Positions 33,177 to 44,719 of a stretch of DNA of 64,000 nucleotides are shown piece by piece. The DNA comes from Ctena decussata (lineage: Eukaryota > Mollusca > Bivalvia > Lucinida > Lucinidae): assembly GCA_963989385.1 (NCBI GenBank), contig OZ022502.1:12201001-12265000 (forward strand). Reading direction: 5' to 3'. Made by a program: the position numbers and the translations under genes. Position 1 is the stretch's first letter; every line of letters starts with the position of its first letter. Under the pieces are notes generated by a model, which was not told the DNA's origin, ran no database searches, and saw only the letters and a program-made list of their open reading frames with translations.

Positions 33177-34372
33177 AGCTCGCCTGAACGAAAGTTCAGG
33201 AAGAGCTATTGTTGTCACCCTGACGTCGGCGTCAGCGTCCGCGTCAGCGTCCGCGTCAGCGTCCGCGTCCGCGTCAGCGTCCGCGTCGGCGTCCGGATTG
33301 GATGTTTTGGTTAAAGTTTTTTAAAGACCTATATCTCCTTAACCCATGGGTGGATTCTTTTGATACTTGCACTGTAGTTAGATATTGGTCTAAAGTTTAA
33401 CAGGGTACCACCCCACTCCATTCCGCGACCTTGATGTCAAGGTCATGGACTTAGAAAATTGGGATTTTTTTGGACTGGATGTTTTGGTTAAAGTTTTATA
33501 AAGCCCAGTATCTCCTTAACCCATGGATGGATTCCCTTGATACTTGCACTGTAGTTAGATATTGGTCCGAAGTTTTCCAAGGCACTACCTCCACCCCCCT
33601 CAGTGACCTTGATGTCAAGGTCATGGACTTAGAAAATTGTCTTTTTATGTATTGGATGTTTTGGTTAAAGTTTTCTCCTGAGCCCATAGATGAATTCTAT
33701 TTATATTTGCACTGTAGTTAGATATTAGTCCAAAGTTTTACAGAATACTACCCCAACCCCGCTCAGTGACCTTGATGTCAAGGTCAGGGACTTAGGAAAT
33801 TTGGTCTTTATCAAAGTTTTCTAATTTCATACTGATTCATAATGCTTGGCAGAGATTTGAACTGATGTTAGACACTTTTTTGAGTTTTTACAAAACACTA
33901 TTTACTTACCACACTGGATGACCTTGAAGCCAAGGTCAGTGACTTTGAATTTTGTCTTAAAGATTTTGGTTAAAGTTTTATATTTATAAAGACATAATTT
34001 CACTGTGCCACGATGGACTCAGTTGATACTACTTGGACTAATGTTAGATAATGGTTCAAGGTTTATATACATCCTAGCCCCCCCACCCTCCCGCTACCCC
34101 TTAGTTCTTTGACCTCAAGCCTCCAACCCCACCCCCACCCACCCCTTAGTAGTTCTTTGACCTCAAGCTCATGGACTTTGAAATTTCATGTGGATTTTTT
34201 TTTATTTTAATTTTATTCAAAGACTTATTTTAAGACAGCATTTGTTTATAAATGTGGACATGCTTGCCTGAAGTTTTATGCATAGCAGTCCACACCACCA
34301 TAGCGACTGTGTGATGGGCAAGCACCTATTCAGGCGAGCTATGCTGTCAGGCGACAGCTCTTGTTTCCCTTA
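33177..34372. mobile_element. Non-autonomous element with AGCTCGCCTGA hairpin ends and internal ~178-bp repeats
   Basis: Left end AGCTCGCCTGAACGAAAGTT then CAGG, followed by (GCGTCA/GCGTCC)n at about 33226-33295. Right end CAGGCGAGCTATGCTGTCAG then GCGACAGCTC. Inside, GGATGTTTTGGTTAAAGTTT recurs near 33300, 33477 and 33655, each with ACCTTGATGTCAAGGTCA. Open frames inside are repeat shadows. Confidence 0.75.
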
Positions 34373-34389
34373 CTGAAGAGATTGAAAGT

Positions 34390-34870
34390 GGGGGCTGAAG
34401 AGATATACAGCATACTGTATAAGTGAAATTTTCAGATGTATGTAGACTAAATCCTCCGAAGACCTTGAAAATAAGGTCAACGTGATCAAAATCTATTATG
34501 CTCTTATGTTTGTCCTAATGATATATCCATGCAAGTTTGGTGAAATTGGTTCAAGAAATATTGTGGGTACAAGAAATTGTCATGCTGACGCAGACCACAG
34601 AAGGTCAAGTCTAAGGCCTCTTGTGTAGACCTTGAAAATGGGGTCAAAGTCACCAAAACCTAATCAACTTTTTTGACATCTTTACAAACCAAGGGTACTA
34701 AGACCACTATGCAATCCAAGGGTACTAAGACCACTTTGTTCCATACATACATAAGAAACAAAGTGGCCTTAGTACCCTTGACTTGCAAAGATGCTATTTG
34801 GCTTGTCCAAACGATATATCCATGGAAGTTTGGTAAAATTTGACCCACTTATTCAAAAATATGGCAGATA
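34390..34870. repeat. Diverged GACCTTGAAAA repeat with an embedded hairpin
   Basis: Two loosely similar units (GACCTTGAAAATAAGGTCAA at about 34460; GACCTTGAAAATGGGGTCAA at about 34629; each followed by ATATATCCATG-AAGTTTGGT). A hairpin at 34713-34781 has CAAGGGTACTAAGACCACTT pairing with the complementary right arm. Confidence 0.6.
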
Positions 34871-35107
34871 CTTACTGCCTTGTGCACAGAAACTGACTTC
34901 CCTTGGGTAAACCTGTTATAGCAAAATGTTGAGAGTCAGTGTTGAATCAATGTTAAATTATCTACATTGAATTGAAATGAATTGAATTGAAGCCTCCATA
35001 TTCCTTCAAGTAAAATTACCGAATTTGATGAAAAAAGTGATTAAAGTGCGATGAAAGTGCGATAGATCCCGAAGCAGGATCTACGCAGTTTGTCATTACA
35101 ACTGCAT

Positions 35108-36648
35108 CTTTTAGAAGACAACTTGTCCCACTTTCAGAAGACAACTCGCCCCATATTCTCAGACACTCACCTTACTAGAATATCTACGTTCTTGTCCCCG
35201 ATGCAGAACACAACTCGCCCCCTCCCCCCACCCCTGTACCCCCCCCCCCCAAAAAAAAAGGAAGAGCTTCGCCGTGACCCTGGTTGTGAATGGGTGGACC
35301 TTGGTAAATACATTAAATACCCAAAGCACTTCAACGATAACCTGGTACACCCAGGGGCTGAGCAGCGAGGTTTTGAGGGTTCTGCAGCTGCAGAGTAATT
35401 ATCAAACTGTGGCTGGGAGGCATGCTAAAATCATGCATTAATGCTTATTAGTATTTGTTGTCCCCTTTAGGGACCGATCATAAGAATAAGGGCATGGGTT
35501 AGCTTGCATTTGCAAACCAGTGCCTGGAGCATGTTACCCTGTTCATCTATGGTACAGATGCAAACATCCCTGTATGCTTTTATTCGCACTTTTGAAAGTT
35601 TGATAAATACCAAGAGCCTATCACACAAGTGTGATGTGCTACTTGTAAATACTTATTGATAGAGTCACATTATAAATGAATGCAAGTTAATAAATGGCTA
35701 AAAGTTCTTTGCTAAGAAGTTAACAAAGGAGGTCTAGGGGGCAACGCCCCCCAGAAGCCAAAGCAATTTCCCAATTTTAATGGCAATTTTAAGACTGGAA
35801 AAAATAGAGCAAAACTAGGAATGATGATAAAAGAAATAAAGGGTTGTTGTTTTTTTTAGGAATTTTGCCTCCTTTTAGAGTGGTTTTTTTTTGCCATAAT
35901 GGCTTTGTGTCCCACAAGCTAGTGACTCTTTTGCAATTCAGTTTTATTTAGTAGAAACATTTACTTCGTAATGCGGCTGATCAATAATACATGTATGTGA
36001 ATGTTGTATAGGATTTTTTTTGGTAAAATGTATGAACATATGATATGTGTATGGGGGGGGGGTGCTGCTGGTGTAAAAAATAAATTGTAGATATTAAAAC
36101 ATTACTAAATATGGGGAGTCTGCGCCCCCAGAAGCCAGTGACATTTTAAAAACTCAATTCAAATGGAATTATCTGCAGACTTTTCTTAAAAATTTTTTGG
36201 GTGGAGCCAGGTTTTTTGTCATTGTTTTTCGATGTCTGATTTTCTTTAAATCCCCTTATGAGCTAATTTATTTTTTTTCTTGCATATCCAAAGCCCCCCT
36301 CCGCCCCCCTCCCCCCCACAGAATATCAAATGGTCGGTCCCTTAGCGCCTAACGGGACAGGGTTTTGACAGATTTATGAGTAAGAGCAAGCTGTCTCTTG
36401 TATTTTTTGTGGGATGCCTTCTGAAAGGGTACATGTGTGTTGGGGGAGGGGAGGGGCGGGGGGCGTCGTCCGGGACAGAATTCTTTAGAAGGGCGAGTGG
36501 TCTCAGAATGTGGGGCGCGTTGTCTTGGGGGAAGTTGTCTGGGGGAGTTGTCTCAGAATGTGGGGCGAGTTGTCACCTGAAGGAGGGGCGACTTGTCTTG
36601 GGGCGAGATTTTTGTGGGGCGAGTTGTCTAGGGGCGAGTTGTCCGTAA
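35108..36648. mobile_element. Putative MULE-like element with subterminal ACAACTCGCCCC arrays
   Basis: The left part has AGACAACTTGTCCC, AGACAACTCGCCCC and ACACAACTCGCCCC (35114-35223). The right part has many inverted copies (GGGGCGAGTTGTC) from about 36485 to 36643, ending GTTGTCCGTAATTCG. The layout copies that of the 24.7 and 57.8 kb elements, including a terminal TTACGGAC reading inward, but no TSD was found and no transposase is inside. Confidence 0.55.
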
Positions 36649-37477
36649 TTCGACTAAAGCATGTAGGTTTCACTTGAAATATTTATTATCATTCCGCTTG
36701 TTCTTTCTTGTTCCACTATTAAAAAAACAGCCGGTCAATCACTCAATGTTTTTCGTTTGTCAAACTTTGTGGTTTACTCGAGTACCAGTGTGTTTGTTTT
36801 GCTTTCTCTCGTTCGTTCTCGGGGTGTAGCCTAAATTCAGAAGCCCCAAAAATCAAAGGCAGGCAGACTTACGCAAAATCTTAATAAATGCACAGTATGC
36901 TAAATGATTACAAACTTTACTGTACCATAAATGAAGAAACAGTTGGTCTCCTCAACTGGCTCAAGTCGATCCAGCAGAAAAATGTCCGTGTGTTGACAAA
37001 CGCACGTGCTGTAAAAATGACCAACTTCATTATCGATTTTCAACGTAAATAGACTTTCTCCCGTAGATATACCTCGCTGAAAGACGGTCGAATGTATGAA
37101 CTACGGTTCAGTTATAATGGCATCTAATTTGGTTTTTGGGACAATTTTCTTTGCAAAATAACTTTGGGGTACTGTCTTAGGGTTTTAATTTTCTGAAAAA
37201 CGGTTGTCAAATTGTGATCGTTTTTTTTGGGTGTGCAAACTGCATTGAGGTACCGATATGTATCTGATTTCAATGATAAAACATAAAATTTCATTGTGAT
37301 CTGGTCCGTCAGAAAACCACGACTGCATATCTTTTCAAATGAGCATTATTTTGGGGCTGTTTCTGACAAAAATTTCCCGCCATTTTTCTCCGGCGAAAGA
37401 AGGGATTACTTTTTTGTGCGTAGACGACCATTCAGAAAATGAATTACTCAAATGTGATGAGTCTGCGTTCCCACTGT
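36190..37477. repeat. Dispersed ~1.3 kb repeat, copy 1
   Basis: Collinear with 54448-55638: TTGGGTGGAGCCAGGTT, TCAAATGGTCGGTCCCTTAG, ATTCACAGTATGCTAAATGA-type phrases through GATGAGTCTGCGTTCCCACT. Copy 2 lacks about 130 bp corresponding to 36612-36745. The copy ends exactly where the Naiad 3' end begins (37478). Confidence 0.85.
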
Positions 37478-37647
37478 AAAACAAATGCAACCGCAACAAA
37501 AGTACCGCCTTGGGACGGTCAGTAATAACTACTGGGGGGTTTAAACCGGTTTTACTGGGCCCAAACCTTCACCCTCACCCTCCGCTGCGGTGCACACAAT
37601 TAGTTGGTAGTTCGGTTCGTATGGAGGTCCCCTAACTCATCAGAGAG

Positions 37648-37689
37648 TCATCACGGTCAACAATTAAGATCAAGAAAAGACCGTGATGA
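37648..37689 (-). other. Perfect 11-bp hairpin in the Naiad 3' UTR
   Basis: TCATCACGGTC (37648-37658) and GACCGTGATGA (37679-37689) enclose a 20-base loop, about 165 bp downstream of the stop. A SECIS element is expected in this UTR; this hairpin does not clearly show the required non-Watson-Crick quartet, so it is only a candidate structure. Confidence 0.4.
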
Positions 37690-37852
37690 AGCAAGGATGA
37701 GGACTCGACAGCCAAAACGTGTTGAGACACCTGGAGATCCATGGGGCGTCAGCAACACCACTGGAGTACTGGAGCAAAAGAAGACCACCAGTTGAACCCC
37801 GGTGGGGCAAGAAACAGACAAACATCCGGCACCAACCAACTAATATATAGCT

Positions 37853-40700
37853 TTATGTAGGGGCTATCATAGAGTCTGAACCCCGACCAACCGGCGTGCA
37901 ATTAAAGAGGACAGCAAAGTTGTCAACCGTGATTGGGTTAACCACTAAGCATGCAGACTGTCGCATTACATCTATGTTATAGCCAGTGCTTTTAAATCGT
38001 ACGATAATTTTCTTAAATTGATCGGGAAATTCTGTTTTCCCTACGATTTTGCATAATTTATATACTAAGTCACCATAAAATTCAGGTTCCAATAGGCCTT
38101 GTTGCAAAAGTGACCTTAACCCTATATTATATTTAGAAACCAATTCAAAGTGTCTACGATAAAATTTAGAAAAAGCTTTCCGAAGTTTATGATACCGATA
38201 CCCCTGCTGTAAAAGCTTGGCAGTCAAACTTTTATTACGAGCATTGAAGTCAGCCAGATGACTAGACACCATAGCGAAGCGAATAAGCTGAGAAATGTAA
38301 ACACCATAAGAAGTGGTGCGGGGAACATCACCATCCAAAAACGGAAAATTAACAATGTCGAAATCAAAATCATCGCGTTTGTCATAAATTTTAGATGAAA
38401 CAAATCCATCTAAAATAGATGAATGTATATCCAAAAATGGGGCCTCGGTATCAGAAGTATTTGCTTTATTTAACTGCAATTCAGCAGGATAAATTTGACT
38501 AACCATTTCTTCAAAATAAGGGTTGTCAATATTTAAAAGGTCGTCCAAGTATCTAGACGTTGAGTTGAATGCTTCAATGACATGAGCTTGAGTATCATCA
38601 GAAAGAGACATCATAAAGTCTCTTTCATAGCAAAATAGAAACAAATCTGCTACAAGAGGAGCGCAATTAGTACCCATCGGAATTCCTATAATTTGTCTGT
38701 GTCACTTAGTACCGAATCTGATGAAAATGTTATCTAAAAGATATACTAAAGCATCACAAACATTTTGGCAAGACCACATTTTAAACCTTTTTTGGTCATC
38801 GGAAGTAAAAAAAGCATGTTTATCATTGCAAGCAAGATAAAGAGCACCTTCTCTCTGAAAAGTAGTCTCAATTAAATTTATTAGTTTCTTTTTTATTAAA
38901 TTATGGGGCAAAGTTGTATAGAGTGTAGAAAAATCGTATGTAGAAAAACTAGACGCGCGATAGCCTCTAGACTTCAGTTTATCAAGAACCTCGGTAGAAT
39001 TTTTAATTGACCAAAACAAATTTTTTCCTGACCGTTCGTAAACGTTTTCACAGTACCTAATTACATGAATTTTGATAGCGGTAAGGCAAGAAGTTAATAA
39101 TTTGGAAAGTTCAGTAGTGGTACAAGCACTAGAATTAGCAATAAACCTGGCTTTATATGGTCGTTTATGAAGTTTAGGTAACCAGTACATAGTAGGAAGC
39201 TTGTCCTGCCGTTCCTCTATATTTACAGAAAACTTGAGGGCTATATCATTACAGTGCCTAAAGACAACAGACTTTTCGTCGTCTGAAGTCTCTTCATAGG
39301 CCTTAGTGCCACCAAGTTCTTGTTTCAATGTGTTAATATAGTGTAACCGTCAAACAACGACAACGTTATTTGCAGCCTTGTCTGCAGGAACCAGAACGTA
39401 CTTACTATGAAACTGCTGGATACCCAACTTCAGGTGACGGAATGTTGATTTAGGTTTAGGCGGCAAAAGATTTGTGTTTTGGGAATAGAATTTAATACGT
39501 TTATCCATTACATTAAAAAATGTTCACCTTCCATTCCTTTAAGGCATCAGACTCAACTGGTTCCCGCTTGCACCATCGATTACCAAAATCAGTTAAAGAA
39601 CAGGCTATATCTTCCCTACATTTTTTGAAATCAATACGGTGGTTAGGAAATCTATATTTTGGTCCCTTCGAAATAATGTTACGAATTCTTGAATCTGAAA
39701 TGATATTAAGATTCCCTGTAATGACATGGCCAGCGGCAGGATAGATAAATTTGGAGTCTATACAATCTCATGTATCGGGTGTATTTGTGTGAACATCAAG
39801 ATCTGAGACCAGTTTATTAAAGTTAAATATAGTGTTTCTAATTGGTTTGTTATATTTATAACATATGATAGGTGGCTCCTTATTCACGAAATAATCCGGG
39901 ATCGATGCAGTTACAGACCGATCTTTAAAAATACTTTGTAGGTCAATAAAATCATTTCCTTTATTTATAAAAGGAATTTTGAGAAAATGTCTGTAATGGT
40001 TGATCTCAGATTCGATTAGTGGACGAAGAGCATGTTGAGTATAACATCTTGTCAGGAGTGCGGCCTCGTACAGTTGATGACCCTTATCGTAGAACTTATT
40101 AGCCTCATTATCTAAAATGCATTTAACAGAAACCGGAAGAGAACATAAAAATGAGAGCATAGAATGTCGACCTTGGTTTTTTAGTATTTCCGACAAAATT
40201 TTAAGGGAAGTATTGGTTTTCTTAACAGCAGTATTTTTTCGTTTTATGTTACCATTTTTTCTTAAACCATGACTTCTATGCTTGCGTTTTGGAACATCCA
40301 AAAGAGAAAATACATCAAAATTAGGCATTTTCGAAATGTTACCTTCTTGATAAATGTTGTCATTAAACCCTAATGGAAATGCAGTTTGTAACAATTTTAT
40401 CCATTTTAATTCAACCTCGTGTCTCTTTATATTTTGGAAACGCGAGGATGATTTAGTGTCATAAATTATTATCTCTACTGGCTGTATAGATACGTCAGCA
40501 GGAGAATGGCCTGTACGTTTAAAATGTTGATAAAGAAAAGTATCATTTTTTTAGGATTTTTAATTCTACGATAATGTTCACCAAATCGTTTCTTAAGGGC
40601 GCGACTAGTTTGTCCAACATATTGCATGTTGCAATTTTGTGTTTTTCAGGTTAAAACGTATATCAGATCAGTCGATTTACAGTCCAGTTCAGAATTATTG
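37853..40700 (-). pseudogene. Naiad polyprotein: GIY-YIG nuclease - linker - RT, four in-frame UGA codons, two frameshifts
   Basis: The nuclease has NMQYVGQTSRALKKRFGEHY and HFKRTGH. The linker has KLLQTAFPLGFNDNIYQEGN. RT blocks are YWLPKLHKRPYKARFI, STYDFSTLYTTLPHNL, IGIPMGTNCAPLVADLF and the catalytic SRYLDDLLNI. In-frame stops inside this reading: UGA at 40646-40648, 39768-39770, 39350-39352 and 38702-38704; no UAA or UAG until the terminal UAA at 37853-37855. The 39768 UGA gives UDC where the family has its CxC motif; the 40646 UGA precedes NC of the nuclease CCHH zinc site. Clam Naiads are known to encode selenocysteines, so these are probably Sec codons. Frame breaks lie at an A7 run (about 40545-40551) and a T6 run (about 39516-39521). 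A further break near 40700 ends the recognisable N-terminus. Confidence 0.87.
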
Positions 40701-40859
40701 ACGACTGAAAATGTTATTTAGGTTAGCCTTTCCTTGGCATGTAGAGGTATGCTCTATTTCTATTGTTTGATTATTTGCTCTTTAGAAATACTGTATTACT
40801 AGTTAAGGATATCGGAAATGAAGAATCCATAAACTCGCAATGAATACGTTGTATCGTTA

Positions 40860-42190
40860 CTTGTTCGGTCTTTCTTTTCTGTTTTTCTTTTTTCTCAATA
40901 TCATGCTGTAAAGCATAATTGCAGTGTAGGCAAATACATTCTGAAGGAGAACAACTAAGATTTGCTCATAAATATCTGAACAGCGATGACCAACATTAAT
41001 TTTTTTTCTGTCATTTTCATTTGCCATTTCATTATGTGTGCAGAGGCACTGAAACACTGTCCATGGAAAAAAAAACATTTTTGCCCAACTAAAAGTATCT
41101 TTATGTTCTTTGGTGAATAGATGCTTTAATAGATGGTTGAATGTAGTTAGATTCTTTAAGAGATGATTGAATGTAGTTAGACTTTAAAGAGAAAGAAACA
41201 AAAACATAGAAATATAGATAATCTTAAACATAGCATTTATAGATTGCTAAAGTATACTAGTAAACTGCCAGTGTCTCTTTTCTGTATTAAATGTTTCTGA
41301 TACTATTCTCACAAACCCTGGTTGACACATTATTGTTAGTTGCATAAATGAACTAAATAAATCAATGTATTGACACTACCATTAATTATTTTCAAAAGTT
41401 TGTTTCTTGACTGTAACTCAGCAATGTTGTTTCCCTTGGTAACGTAAAATATACGATAGTCTTATAAAAGTAAGTATACGCTGCCAGGAAATATCTACAT
41501 TAGCTTTGATGCAGAACTGTATTTGGCTTAAGTCTTCAAACTTTAGGTTTACTGTTCTGCTTTATAGCTTTTTTCAGGGTGCACGTCAAAACTATACCAA
41601 ATCCTGTCAATAAACAAGGTGGTACTCCATTTTGCATTGTTAATTTCTAATTATTTTATAAGTTTATACTAAACCCGTCAAAAGCGCTTACCTTTTAATG
41701 TTATCAAACTGATTGTATATCATTTTATTCGAGCCCTATATGCAAAATCTATGCTGGCTTAGCTGCGGCTTTATCTTTTCTATCTTTTCTGATGTGGTAT
41801 TTTGTTTATTTTTTGTTTATTTTATTTTATTTTATTTTTTTAGTTGTATATAACAAACTTTCACGTATGTTACTGTCTTTAGAACTCAAATGTACAAATT
41901 GTAAAAGAAACAAACTGGGCAATGCCATTATGAAATACTTTAATGTTTGATATAATAACAAAGTAAACAGCAAAAAACCGTTATACATGTGCAGAATATG
42001 TCAATGCCCTTAACATTATAAGTTGAAGTATATTGTGTTGAATCACGTATAAAACACACCTCATGAATCCCAAAAAGTAATAACTGAGAGAAGAGTTGCT
42101 AGGTCTAAGTACACAATATATCATAAAAACACTTAGACTTATATGTGTTATTGTTTTTTATATGACAGTGGGAAAAAACCTGATTAAAGG
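40860..42190. other. No gene recognised
   Basis: AT-rich, many homopolymers, no coding or repeat signal I can name. Confidence 0.5.
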
Positions 42191-42865
42191 TATAGGCCAT
42201 TTGCTGTCTATAAAACAGGTCATTTTGCTAAATATCTCTAAAAGTATCACAGCTATTACTGTGAAGTAAAGCCCATCTTTAATGTCTATCTTATACATAA
42301 CTAATCTATAATTTTCCTCAAAATTATATTTTGAAACTAAAAGGTTTCTTTTGAAAACTGCCCATTTTTAGAAGATATTTTAACTGTATTTTACAAGGGA
42401 GTAAGTTTATTTATAGAACAGCCTTAGAATGGCCAATATTTACCTATGTCAATTGCTAGTTAATTGTACAGAATTACTCAATGGCAACTGTATACCTGTT
42501 AATCTTTTCATCTGAGTAAAAATGAAATTCACTTATTTATTAGTTAAAAAGAGAATTGATTGGTGATGAATAGGATTAATTTATCTATAGAAACATTTCT
42601 TGTTTGTGATGCATATATGGGCATTGCTTATAGCTATTACATTAAATTATTTTACTCCCCTTTACTTAAGCTGAAAATTTTGTAAATTTTTGTACAGGAT
42701 TGAATAGACAAAATAAAAAAATTGACATGATAAAATTCTGAAAGTCAGTTTCCAGTTATGTATTAGTTTGACAATGCCAGTGAAGAAAAAAAATCAATTT
42801 TATCACCAATAATAAAAGAGAAAATCTGCAAAATGACCTGTTTTATAGACAGCAAATGGCCTATA
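42191..42865. mobile_element. 675-bp element with perfect 38-bp terminal inverted repeats
   Basis: TATAGGCCATTTGCTGTCTA TAAAACAGGTCATTTTGC at 42191-42228 is exactly complementary to 42828-42865. The ends carry TATA, compatible with a TA target site. The interior is non-coding. Confidence 0.87.
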
Positions 42866-42869
42866 TTAT

Positions 42870-43925
42870 AATGAAATATTTTAAATGTTAATGTTATTTA
42901 CGTTACTACTAGTAATAGCTCATCATAGAAAATAAACCAGAATGCATTTTTTCTTTTATATTAAAAGATTCTTTTATAAAGAAACTGCTACCATCTAAAA
43001 TAAAATGATTCTATCTTCAAATTGTATGAGTTTAACAAAAATAGCCCTCGGTAACTTATATAATCGATCATTATGGCCGACTACAATGAGTTCAAAATAT
43101 TGTGGAACTGTTCCTTGCTCTTTAGATAGGCTGGCATATTCAATATTACCTTTTATTGTTTTTTTTTAATTCATACAGTGTAGTTCAAGCACTAGAATTA
43201 TACAGAAAGTGATAATTGTAATATGGAATATTTATAAGGGGATACTGTGTTCAACATCCTATTCCTCCCAAACTATACAAGAAAGGATATTAATTTTTGC
43301 AGATCTGAAAAGACCAATAATTTGTCTTTAATACAATAACAAACATATGGTCTAATATTAAAGGAATAACTTACAAAAAGAAAGTATTTTGGATGGAAAT
43401 AGCAATTTTAATAGAGTTTAAAGACAAATGTCACGTATATCACACCATGTAGGCCAAAGTGACCTTTCAAACATACTAACCTTTAGCTACTGGATAGTTC
43501 TATTAGGCTCTACTATAATTTTAAACATAGGAAAGTGACTTCTATTTTTTATAATTTTTATTTTATGTTTATTTTTTCAACGGGTAACGTTTGTAACAGC
43601 ATGTTACGGCTTAACACCCCACTCGCCAGAGGGCTAACATGCTGCAAAATACTTCTAAGATGCTGGGCTTTAAGAAAAGTATGGTTTACAAACCCCCCCC
43701 TGGGCGCGGGGGGGGGGGGGGAGGTAAACCATATTTGGCTCATGGCCTAGTTGTAGACGATTTGAATTATAAAAAAAGGTTGAGGAAAAAAAACAGAACT
43801 ATGTGTTATGTAGTTTAGAATTCGACTTTTTGAGACGTAACGTCTGTATAAATAAAACAAACAAGAATGTTCCAAGCCTGCCAACCATGGACGCATTCAA
43901 AGATGTGGTTAGTAGCCTGCAACAC
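42870..43925. other. No gene recognised; C/G homopolymer pair
   Basis: Contains a palindrome at about 43677-43732 (TATGGTTTACAAACCCCCCC ... GGGAGGTAAACCATA) with long C and G runs; otherwise AT-rich. Confidence 0.5.
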
Positions 43926-44072
43926 TCAACACAGTTGCCCAACTTTGTTGCTAAGTAAAAAGGCAATTCAACGACTTTTATTATAACAATTTACTGACTA
44001 AACTGTCAGTGAAACAGCTATTCAACGACTGCTACGGTAATTCAAAGGAAAGGCAGGAACATTGCACAGTAC

Positions 44073-44236
44073 CAGTTGCGGATCCAGAGGGGTTTGCGGG
44101 GTTTAAACGAACCCCCTCTACAGCCTAAATTATTTCATTTTCATGGGGAATTTCAGCAAAAATTGGTCGAACTGCGCAAGTCGAACCCCCTCAGCGGATT
44201 TGAACCCCCTATCCAAAATTCCTGGATCCGCCCCTG
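44073..44236. mobile_element. hAT-like MITE
   Basis: CAGTTGCGGATCCAGAGGGG ... TTCCTGGATCCGCCCCTG inverted ends. AGTAC flanks on both sides. Confidence 0.7.
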
Positions 44237-44719
44237 AGTACATTTAAGATTTAAATGATACAAATTAAGAGATATTTTTGCAGTTTTGCAAAAATGCAAC
44301 ACACTCACCATGGAGTCAGTTATGCAGTAACTGGAGAATAAACATATTTTTTTTGTTTTACAATTATACATTGCATGCTAGTCTATCGATGTGTAGTCAG
44401 TATATTTAAAACACTCATAAATACAATCAGATTGCAATTAACAGTGAGTTAATGAAATTATGCGTCACAGCAATTAGAATTTAAGACCGTGTTACAGTGA
44501 TCAACAGACTTTCAAGAACAGGTTACCGTTATTGACCGACTTTTACAAAAAAAATATGGTTTAATAGAACAGAAAACTGATGTCAATTAGATTTTAGGTC
44601 TTGTTATCTTAATCTTATTATAGTTGAAAGGTGCGGATAACATTTAAAAAAAAACTGCAAATAACATTTGTTCGCAAGTCATGTATGGATAGAAAGGACA
44701 TACTGCCTATAGATTATCA

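Larger units (their letters stand above)
37478..40740 (-). mobile_element. Naiad-type Penelope-like retroelement
   Basis: Minus-strand order: GIY-YIG nuclease (about 40700-40440), linker (to about 39770), a CxC-type motif, RT (about 39520-37860), then ~375 bp of 3' UTR ending at 37478. The permuted order, nuclease first, distinguishes Naiad/Chlamys PLEs from canonical Penelope elements (nuclease last). The low-coordinate boundary is set by where copy 2 of its 3' end (50354-50534) and the flanking 36.2/54.4 kb repeat both stop. The 5' end is decayed and not exactly placed. Confidence 0.87.

Noticed and set aside
33177..34372. Helitron assignment for the AGCTCGCC element
   Set aside because: It has a terminal hairpin, but the end is CTTG rather than CTRR and the 5' TC/A-T insertion context is not convincing.
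35090..35398. 102-codon open frame
   Set aside because: Runs through C- and A-homopolymers and the ACTCGCCCC subterminal repeats; low complexity.
37604..37839. Small open frames in the Naiad 3' region
   Set aside because: They lie in the 3' UTR between the UAA stop and the element end.
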